Part shown: positions 1-5,469 of the stretch, in pieces
Layout of the letters: every line of letters begins with the position of its first letter
Numbering within the stretch: position 1 is the stretch's first letter
Source of the DNA: a bacterium UBP7_UBA7824
GTDB taxonomy: Bacteria > UBP7 > UBA6624
DNA: 6,486 bases
NCBI GenBank assembly: GCA_002501535.1
Contig: DLTY01000025.1
Location: 40,007 to 46,492 of the forward strand
Direction of reading: 5' to 3'
Program-made: the position numbers and the translations under genes
Notes under the pieces: model-generated
What the model saw: the letters and a program-made list of their open reading frames with translations, nothing else
Told to the model about the DNA's origin: nothing
Databases searched by the model: none

Positions 1-579
1 GTTCATGGTGCAAATAGATTGGGCACAAATTCACTTTTGGATTTAGTTGTATTTGGAAAAAGAGCAGGACAACATGCATCTATTTATTCAGAATCAAGCA
101 AATTTTCTGAATTGCCGAGTGATGCTGGTTACGATTCTGAGTCCTTTTTACAGCAGGTAAGATCAAATACTAGAGGTCCTAAAGTTTATGAAATAAGAGA
201 AAAAATGCAGGAAATTATGATGGATTATTGTTCTGTGTTCAGAAATGAAGAAGGAATGAAAAAATGTGCTTCTTTGCTTTCTGAGCTCAGAGAAGATTTT
301 CAAAAGGTTACAATTTCGGATAAATCTAATTTTTATAATTATGAAATGATGGCTGCTTTTGAATTATCCTGTATGCTTGACGTTAGTGAGGCAACATTGC
401 ATGGAGCAATGCTTAGAAAGGAGAGTAGAGGAGCTCACAGCAGGGAAGATTATCCTGATAGGAATGATCAAGATTGGCTTAAGCATACTTTATGCTATCA
501 AGAAAAAGGAAATAATCCGATATTTAAATTCAAGAATGTTAATCTTGGTAAATTTGAGGTCAAGGCAAGGGTTTATTGA
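1..579 (+). CDS. sdhA: Succinate dehydrogenase flavoprotein subunit, C-terminal part (5' end outside window)
   Basis: This is the catalytic FAD subunit of complex II, which oxidises succinate to fumarate and passes electrons to the iron-sulfur subunit. Only the last 192 residues are visible. The frame is open to the window edge, so the TTG at 19 is internal and not a start. The first codons read HGANRLGTNSL, the conserved capping/FAD region; its Arg (bases 16-18) aligns with the substrate-binding Arg390 of E. coli FrdA. RKESRGAH follows at visible residues 139-146, then REDYPDRND, both hallmarks of SdhA/FrdA C-terminal domains. The protein ends in KARVY, as many SdhA proteins do, so the C-terminus is complete. 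The stop is one base before the sdhB start, so the two are certainly co-transcribed and probably translationally coupled. SdhA is favoured over FrdA because of its partner, but direction cannot be proven from sequence. Confidence 0.97.
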   Translation, partial: VHGANRLGTNSLLDLVVFGKRAGQHASIYSESSKFSELPSDAGYDSESFLQQVRSNTRGPKVYEIREKMQEIMMDYCSVFRNEEGMKKCASLLSELREDFQKVTISDKSNFYNYEMMAAFELSCMLDVSEATLHGAMLRKESRGAHSREDYPDRNDQDWLKHTLCYQEKGNNPIFKFKNVNLGKFEVKARVY

Positions 580-580
580 G

Positions 581-1339
581 ATGTTAAGGGTTTTTAGAAT
601 ACAGAGATTTAATCCTGAAAGAGAGCCAAGCCAATGGATAGATGAATACACATTGGAAGTTAGCGAGGATGATAAAATTTTGGATATCCTTTTGAAAATA
701 AGAGATGAAGTTGATACCACATTGGGTTTTCGAGCCTCTTGCGCTCATGGTGTTTGTGGAAGCGATGGGATGATGATTGATGGTTTAAATCGTTTAGCCT
801 GCCAGACCTTTGTTGGTGATATCCCCGGTAGAAAGCCTATAAATATAGCACCTTTAAAAGGTGTTCCTGTGGAAAAAGATTTAATTGTGGAGATGGATTC
901 CCTTTTGGATAAGGTTAAATCTGTAAATCCTTGGGTTGTTGCCAAAGAGCATGAGCCGGGAGAAAGGGAACTTTTAATGTCTCAAGAAGATTTTGAAAAA
1001 ATAGAAGACATGACTAAATGTATCTGGTGCTCCTGCTGTACTACTTCCTGCCCTTCGTTATGGTCTGATTCTGATTACCTAGGTCCTCAAGCTTTAGTTA
1101 TGGCTGCTAGGTTTATTTTAGACACAAGAAATGAAGAAGCTGAGAAGATAATAGAGAAGGTCGGAGGTCTAGATGGTGTTTTTAGATGTCACACAATTGG
1201 TAATTGCACAGATGCATGTCCTAGAGATATTGATGTGACAGGAGCTATAGCTGCTGTTAAGAAGGTTCTTCTTCAAGGAATTGATAATGAGGATAAATTT
1301 AGCAATATAGTTTGGGAGAAAAGTGATGAAAAAGAATAA
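581..1339 (+). CDS. sdhB: Succinate dehydrogenase iron-sulfur subunit
   Basis: This 252-residue subunit carries electrons from the SdhA flavin to quinone at the inner face of the membrane. The N-terminal ferredoxin-like domain has the [2Fe-2S] ligands C54, C59, D62 and C74 (SCAHGVCGSDG...LAC); Asp as third ligand is also seen in E. coli SdhB. The C-terminal domain has C147, C150, C153 and C157 (CIWCSCCTTSCP), then C203, C209 and C213 (FRCHTIGNCTDACP), together supplying the [4Fe-4S] and [3Fe-4S] clusters. All ligands are present and the length is normal. The frame is open further upstream (from 359), but that part overlaps sdhA; the ATG at 581 gives the expected N-terminus. The residue aligned with the quinone-binding Trp164 of E. 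coli is Ser162 (W161-S162), as I recall for actinobacterial homologues. The 3' end overlaps the next gene by 14 bases. Confidence 0.97.
   Translation: MLRVFRIQRFNPEREPSQWIDEYTLEVSEDDKILDILLKIRDEVDTTLGFRASCAHGVCGSDGMMIDGLNRLACQTFVGDIPGRKPINIAPLKGVPVEKDLIVEMDSLLDKVKSVNPWVVAKEHEPGERELLMSQEDFEKIEDMTKCIWCSCCTTSCPSLWSDSDYLGPQALVMAARFILDTRNEEAEKIIEKVGGLDGVFRCHTIGNCTDACPRDIDVTGAIAAVKKVLLQGIDNEDKFSNIVWEKSDEKE
1314..1318 (+). promoter_or_regulatory. Ribosome-binding site GGGAG for the exported-protein gene
   Basis: GGGAG lies inside the end of sdhB, seven bases before the ATG at 1326. This spacing favours ATG 1326 over the in-frame GTG at 1323 as the start of the exported protein. Confidence 0.5.
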
Positions 1340-2441
1340 TAAAGGTAATTTTTTGTTTTTGTTTCTTTGTGTAGTGGGATATCTTATTGTTGCTGCACCA
1401 GCTCAAAAAAGTTATACAAAATCAACAATGATCGAAAAAGACTTGCTTCCTTTGAATTTAGTTTTAGATGTTGATGATCTTGAAAAAACATGGGATTGGA
1501 ATTTAGAGATTAGTTTTGGCCCAGTTGAAGAGCAACAAGACTTAAATGTTGATATGAATTTTTGGGCTAAACTTAGAACAAAAATGTCAAAGGACCAAGA
1601 TGATTTTCAGGTTGTAATTCATCTTGAGGATTCTGATTTGAATATGACTTTTGAGGACAATCAAACCACAGAACCTGTAGACGCTCTTGCTTTAGCAAGG
1701 ATGTTTGGCTATCCGATAGATTCAACTTTAAGTATGATTCAGGGGTATCTGGGAACAATGCTTATCGACAACAAGGGTGCTATTCTTACATTTGATATAG
1801 CTGAAGATAATCAAGAATTTTCACAAGAAGATCTTTATTGGCCAGATTACAGAGAGCAGATAGAGAAAAGCAGGTATGACATGTTGGGATCTGGCGTAGG
1901 CAATGTTGTTCCATGGATTTTTGGTTATATACCTTTAGGTTCGATAGATTCAGGCTACAAGAAAGAATGGAGTAGTAAGAATATTATTGATGTCATGGAT
2001 TTTTATTACAACGAAGATTATGCTTCTGAAAACAAGCCAACAGAGGGTGAATACTCAGAAATGAAAAATTTTCTTGAAGCACTTATGCCTGAAGCCAAAG
2101 TTTCACAAGAGCTTATAGGTGTAAAAAATGGAAATCTTGTTTTTGAGATAAAAGCAGACAGTTATATTTCTTTAGAGGATTCATGCTTAGCCATGGAAAC
2201 TTTAATGGAAATTGAAGAGGGGTTGGCAGCTGAGTTCGGTAATGATTGCTCTCTTTTTGATATGTCAATTTCAATGAGTGGTGAGGGTGAAATGGTTATA
2301 GATTCAAAAACAGGCATGCTTGTTTCAAGGTCCATGAATCTTGGTTTTTATCTTCAGGGCTATCTTCCTGCTGAAATGTCACCTGCTGGAGTCGAGATGA
2401 AACTAGACTTCCCTCTTGTCATTTCGGAAGAGTTAAATTGA
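1326..2441 (+). CDS. Exported acidic protein of unknown function, linked to an ABC transporter
   Basis: I do not recognise this 371-residue protein. Its N-terminus is a classic signal sequence: a basic start (MKKNNK), a hydrophobic core at about 9-24, and an APA motif at 24-26 that would suit signal peptidase cleavage before QKS. There is no lipobox; the Cys at 15 lies inside the core. The mature part is acidic and soluble, with no further membrane segment. It contains two N-x-T sequons (N106, N112) and two Cys (287, 308) that could pair. Two stretches, near 148-157 (DNKGAILTFD) and 321-333 (ending in DSKTGMLVS), have the beta-hairpin look of secreted repeat-sheet domains such as DUF6263 or LprG-like folds, but this is only an impression. 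The start overlaps sdhB by 14 bases, and the stop shares TTGA with the ATPase start. It may be the substrate, chaperone or external partner of that transporter. Confidence 0.85.
   Translation: MKKNNKGNFLFLFLCVVGYLIVAAPAQKSYTKSTMIEKDLLPLNLVLDVDDLEKTWDWNLEISFGPVEEQQDLNVDMNFWAKLRTKMSKDQDDFQVVIHLEDSDLNMTFEDNQTTEPVDALALARMFGYPIDSTLSMIQGYLGTMLIDNKGAILTFDIAEDNQEFSQEDLYWPDYREQIEKSRYDMLGSGVGNVVPWIFGYIPLGSIDSGYKKEWSSKNIIDVMDFYYNEDYASENKPTEGEYSEMKNFLEALMPEAKVSQELIGVKNGNLVFEIKADSYISLEDSCLAMETLMEIEEGLAAEFGNDCSLFDMSISMSGEGEMVIDSKTGMLVSRSMNLGFYLQGYLPAEMSPAGVEMKLDFPLVISEELN
2426..2432 (+). promoter_or_regulatory. Ribosome-binding site GGAAGAG for the TTG-started ABC ATPase
   Basis: This purine-rich stretch lies five bases before the TTG at 2438, within the end of the preceding gene. 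It supports the unusual start codon; the next possible in-frame start falls at the Walker A region, which would destroy the protein. Confidence 0.45.
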
Positions 2442-3331
2442 CAAATAAGACATATCCTATATCTGTTAAAAATGCCTTAAGGCACTTTGGAAAAATAAAA
2501 GCATTAGATGATTTCTCATTAACCGTAAAGCAAGGTGAATTTGTTGGCTTGATTGGCCCTAATGGTGCAGGAAAAAGTACATTGATTGGATCCTTGCTTG
2601 GTTTGGTTGGCTTGCAAGGCGGGGAATCAAAGCTGTTTGGTTTTGGTCCTGGAGGTGTTCAGGGCAAGGCCAAAGTAGGGTATCTTCCAGAGTTTTTCTT
2701 TTGTCCAGATTATTTGACACCTAATTCTTATTTGAAAGAGATAGGGGTCTTGCATGGGATGAACCCAAAACAAACACTCTCTGCCTCAAAAGGTTTGACT
2801 TCCTTGCTTGGTTTAAATTCTCATATGGATAGACTCGCAGGAAAGCTTTCTAAAGGGCTTTTAAGAAGAGTAGGGATTGTAAGAAGTTTGTTCCATAATC
2901 CTGATTTAATTATTTTTGATGAGCCAGCTTGGGGTCTCGATCCTTTTGGCAGAAAAGCTCTTAATGAAATTTTGCTTGATTTAAAAAAACATAAAAAAAC
3001 ACTTTTATTATGCAGCCATAATATGGAAATGGTTGAAACCATTTGTGACAGGTTTGTTTTTATCGAGAACGGAAAACTTAAAGGGGAGGGGAGTAATGAG
3101 GATTTGTCTATAGAGGATGAGGTCAAGATAGTTTATGAAAATAAAGATGAGGTTATTTCAGGTAGCAAGCAGTTAGATGGTTGCTGGATTGCTCTTGTTG
3201 ATAAAAAGGATAGAGAGTTAGAGATTCAGAATCTAATCAAATCAGGCTCAAAGATAATAGAGGTTTCTGAAAACAAGACTGATTTGATTGACTGGGTTGT
3301 TTCTAAGAGTGATAGAAAAGATGAAGTTTAA
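2438..3331 (+). CDS. ABC transporter ATP-binding protein (ABC-2 / NosF-like type)
   Basis: This 297-residue cytoplasmic ATPase would power the permease encoded next. The nucleotide-binding domain is complete: Walker A GPNGAGKST (40-48), a Q-loop with Glu85 in place of Gln (GYLPE), signature LSKGL (137-141, where the consensus is LSGGQ), Walker B LIIFDEP (157-163) with catalytic Glu162, D-loop GLDP (166-169) and switch His194. YLPE and LSKG variants are, from memory, frequent in the CcmA/NosF-like ABC-2 branch, so activity is expected. Residues from about 225 to 297 form a C-terminal extension with alternating strand and helix, as in many members of this branch. The start must be TTG 2438, overlapping the previous stop in TTGA. 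Its end overlaps the permease gene by 11 bases. The substrate cannot be read from the sequence. Confidence 0.95.
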   Translation: MTNKTYPISVKNALRHFGKIKALDDFSLTVKQGEFVGLIGPNGAGKSTLIGSLLGLVGLQGGESKLFGFGPGGVQGKAKVGYLPEFFFCPDYLTPNSYLKEIGVLHGMNPKQTLSASKGLTSLLGLNSHMDRLAGKLSKGLLRRVGIVRSLFHNPDLIIFDEPAWGLDPFGRKALNEILLDLKKHKKTLLLCSHNMEMVETICDRFVFIENGKLKGEGSNEDLSIEDEVKIVYENKDEVISGSKQLDGCWIALVDKKDRELEIQNLIKSGSKIIEVSENKTDLIDWVVSKSDRKDEV

Positions 3332-4163
3332 AAACGTATTCACTATTGGAAAAATGACCTTTCAGTCTGTTGTAGGCAACAGCAAGGCTCTCAGGATGGT
3401 TTTTATAGGCGCTCTTTTGTTTGGCCTTTCAACTTATCTTTTATCCCAGAATCAAGATGCAACAGTTGTTACATTTACATGGACTGGTATAGGTTTTCTT
3501 TTTCTCGTTATCTCTTATCAGGCAGCAGATTTGTTAAGGGAGGATTTGAGAAAAAAAACACTTACTCCAATCATTACATCCCCAATAAGCAGGCTTGAAT
3601 ATAGTTTGGGAAGGTTTTTTGGGCTTTTTGTTCCAGGCTGGGCAGTCCTCTCAGGTTTGTATTGGCTTTTGTTTGAATATGGTGTTGTAAGAACTGAAGG
3701 TTATGAAATCATCAAGAATGTTGCTTTTTTAACTCGTCAGCTTCCTGAGTTTGAAATACCCATTGGCCTTCCTGCTGCAAAAGAGCTAGCGACTGTTTTC
3801 TGGACTTTGCTTTCGTCTTTTATGTTTGTCGTTATGTCAGCTCTTTATTTCCTTTCTGCAAAGTTTAATCAAAAGGCTGCTATTGCATTGGCTTTTTGCT
3901 GTTGGCCGCTTATAAGCTGGTTCTGGAGACTTCCTATCAAGGTTGAGAATGAAGTTTTTACAGAATTGGTCACTCTTGGGGGGTTGAAGGGTGGATGGCC
4001 TGCCTTGCCTACGATAGGTTTATGGTTTCCAATCATTGTTTCCGGCAAGGATGCAATAAAGATTGCTGAAATTTATGCAATACAGTCTATCGTCTGGTCT
4101 GCCCTGTTTATATTTTTAGGTTACAGAATGTTTAAGAACATTGACCTTTCAAGACCTCAGTAA
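3321..4163 (+). CDS. ABC-2 family transporter permease
   Basis: This 280-residue membrane protein is the partner of the preceding ATPase. Six hydrophobic segments can be seen, at about 24-42, 50-67, 99-118, 157-179, 186-203 and 250-268. Between segments 2 and 3 lies a charged cytoplasmic stretch (about 68-98, with REDLRKKTLTPIITSPISR). This is the element typical of ABC-2/NosY-like permeases, reading as REE.R.GTLE.LL.SP.SR in relatives, and it probably contacts the ATPase. This topology puts both ends inside and leaves external loops of about 38 residues (119-156) and 46 residues (204-249). ATG 3321 was chosen over upstream in-frame TTG 3288 and GTG 3309 because it gives the usual short N-terminus and a small overlap. 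A weak GAGTGAT site lies seven bases ahead. This gene ends the plus-strand unit. Confidence 0.92.
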   Translation: MKFKNVFTIGKMTFQSVVGNSKALRMVFIGALLFGLSTYLLSQNQDATVVTFTWTGIGFLFLVISYQAADLLREDLRKKTLTPIITSPISRLEYSLGRFFGLFVPGWAVLSGLYWLLFEYGVVRTEGYEIIKNVAFLTRQLPEFEIPIGLPAAKELATVFWTLLSSFMFVVMSALYFLSAKFNQKAAIALAFCCWPLISWFWRLPIKVENEVFTELVTLGGLKGGWPALPTIGLWFPIIVSGKDAIKIAEIYAIQSIVWSALFIFLGYRMFKNIDLSRPQ

Positions 4164-4171
4164 TAAATTAT

Positions 4172-5269
4172 TCACTTTACAAAATTATTCCAATTTTTCA
4201 TATATGAGATGAATGTTTTGTTTAATTTCGCTTTTTTCAATTCATGAATGCTGAATGGAGGTTTTTTGGGTGAGTATTTTAGATCAGAGACATTGTGTGC
4301 CCAATTTGGATGGCCTATTGCTACTCTGCCGACACCAACTAAGTCAGCACCTTGTTTCAACAATTTATGAGCATCGAGGCTTGACCAAACATTACCGGTG
4401 CTTATGATTGTTGGTAAACTTTCATAGCTGTCTGTGATTATTTCAGTTAATGTCCTTTGGCTGTTTGCGATTGAATTTGATTTGGAAAAAACATCCCAAC
4501 ATGATAAGTGAATGAAGTCAATTGGTAATTTTCTCAAAATGCCAATAAGATTTATTGAATCATTCAATTCAATCCCCAAGCTTTCTATTTCAGGCGAAAT
4601 ACGAATGCCAACAATAAATGATTCTGGAACATTTTCCCTTATAGATTTGAATATCTCAATAAGCAATTTAGATCTTTTCTCTAAACTTCCTCCCCAGCCA
4701 TCCTTTCTTAAATTTGTTTTTTTTCCTAAGAATTGAGAGATTAGGTATCCATGTGCACCGTGTAGTTCAATTCCATCAAAACCTGCTTGATGACACCTGA
4801 TTGCACTGGCTGTGAAATCATTGATTATTTTTTCGATATCCTTCTCCGAAGCTTTCTTTGATTTGCCTGTGAATGATTCTGCGCAATTCAATTCACTTGC
4901 AGACACAGGAATAAAACCTGTTATTTTTTGAGGGGATTTTGTTCCTCCATGAAACAATTGAGCAATAATGAGACTTTTGGTTTGATGTATGGCTGAAGTT
5001 AATTTTATTAAGTTTGGTATATGGGAATCATCATAAACACCAAATTCTCCATCCCATGCCTTTCCCTCTATTGAAACATTAGTTGCCGCTGTTGTTATGA
5101 TGCCAAAACCACCTTTTGCCCTTTCAGAAAGCCAATTTATTTCATCATCAGAAATAACCCCATCATCATGACTCTGTTTGTTTGTCATAGCAGCCAGAAC
5201 AGTACGATTCTGTATTTTCTTGCTTGCTTTCAGAAAGGTGTAGGGTTGTGATATTTTTGGTTTAGGCAT
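4172..5269 (-). CDS. Old Yellow Enzyme family NAD(P)H:flavin oxidoreductase (ene-reductase-like)
   Basis: This is a 365-residue cytoplasmic FMN enzyme of the Old Yellow Enzyme TIM-barrel family, which uses NAD(P)H to reduce activated C=C bonds; the physiological substrate is unknown. Visible motifs are NRTVLAAMTN (21-30, Thr29 near the flavin as in OYE1), AQLFHGG (103-109), ELHGAHGYL (168-176) with active-site His170, His173 and Tyr175 as in YqjM-type enzymes, WGGSLEKR (192-199), Arg222 in GIRIS, and the phosphate-binding end STGNV (290-294) and GVGRVAIGHP (312-321). It is a stand-alone barrel, lacking the Fe-S and FAD/NAD domains of 2,4-dienoyl-CoA reductase. ATG 5269 is preferred, giving an 8-base overlap with the small gene upstream. 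ATG 5281 and TTG 5293 are alternatives that add 4 or 8 residues (a repetitive KMP-rich N-terminus). It is the last gene of the minus-strand unit. Confidence 0.95.
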   Translation of the reverse strand: MPKPKISQPYTFLKASKKIQNRTVLAAMTNKQSHDDGVISDDEINWLSERAKGGFGIITTAATNVSIEGKAWDGEFGVYDDSHIPNLIKLTSAIHQTKSLIIAQLFHGGTKSPQKITGFIPVSASELNCAESFTGKSKKASEKDIEKIINDFTASAIRCHQAGFDGIELHGAHGYLISQFLGKKTNLRKDGWGGSLEKRSKLLIEIFKSIRENVPESFIVGIRISPEIESLGIELNDSINLIGILRKLPIDFIHLSCWDVFSKSNSIANSQRTLTEIITDSYESLPTIISTGNVWSSLDAHKLLKQGADLVGVGRVAIGHPNWAHNVSDLKYSPKKPPFSIHELKKAKLNKTFISYMKNWNNFVK

Positions 5270-5444
5270 CTTTAGAGGCATTTTTGGCTGCAAGACCCAA
5301 ATACAAATAACTTATACCAAGTCCAAAAAACAACGCACCTAAAACATTCCCTGTAGTAAATCCTATCCCTAGACCGATTAGGACGCCGCCTGTGATTATT
5401 CGGTTGTCTTCAGCCATTAGGCATTCTTGCTTTTCTTTTTTCAT
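5262..5444 (-). CDS. Small glycine-rich membrane protein, function unknown
   Basis: This 60-residue protein is not recognised. A charged N-terminus (MKKEKQE) precedes about 38 hydrophobic residues (16-53), long enough for a two-helix hairpin: roughly 16-31 (with GGVLIGLGIG), a short turn TTGN, then 34-53. A polar tail (AKNASKDA) follows. Glycines recur every two to four residues, a pattern that lets helices pack closely. Codon use matches the neighbours, and the gene fits tightly between the S41 peptidase gene (25-base gap) and the oxidoreductase gene (8-base overlap), so it is probably real and in the same operon. No convincing ribosome-binding site precedes either ATG 5444 or ATG 5417; the latter would give 51 residues. 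Confidence 0.62.
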   Translation of the reverse strand: MKKEKQECLMAEDNRIITGGVLIGLGIGFTTGNVLGALFFGLGISYLYLGLAAKNASKDA

Positions 5445-5469
5445 AAGGATCGATTCTAATAGGCTTGCT

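Noticed and set aside
19..21. TTG as a start codon for the first gene
   Set aside because: The frame continues upstream to base 1 with HGANR, an essential SdhA/FrdA motif, so the gene begins outside the window.
359..580. N-terminal extension of sdhB back to 359
   Set aside because: The frame is open but overlaps the conserved sdhA C-terminus. The ATG at 581 gives the normal SdhB N-terminus, one base after the sdhA stop.
490..945. Minus-strand open frames opposite sdhA and sdhB (490-720 and 745-945), and similar ones at 1573-1758, 2821-3126 and 4512-4736 (the last on the plus strand)
   Set aside because: They lie entirely opposite well-supported genes and show no recognisable domain or independent start signal.
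2521..3100. Degenerate ABC ATPase, because of the non-consensus Q-loop (Glu85) and LSKGL signature
   Set aside because: Walker A, Walker B with its catalytic Glu, D-loop and switch His are intact, and YLPE/LSKG variants are common in the ABC-2 branch, so it is probably active.
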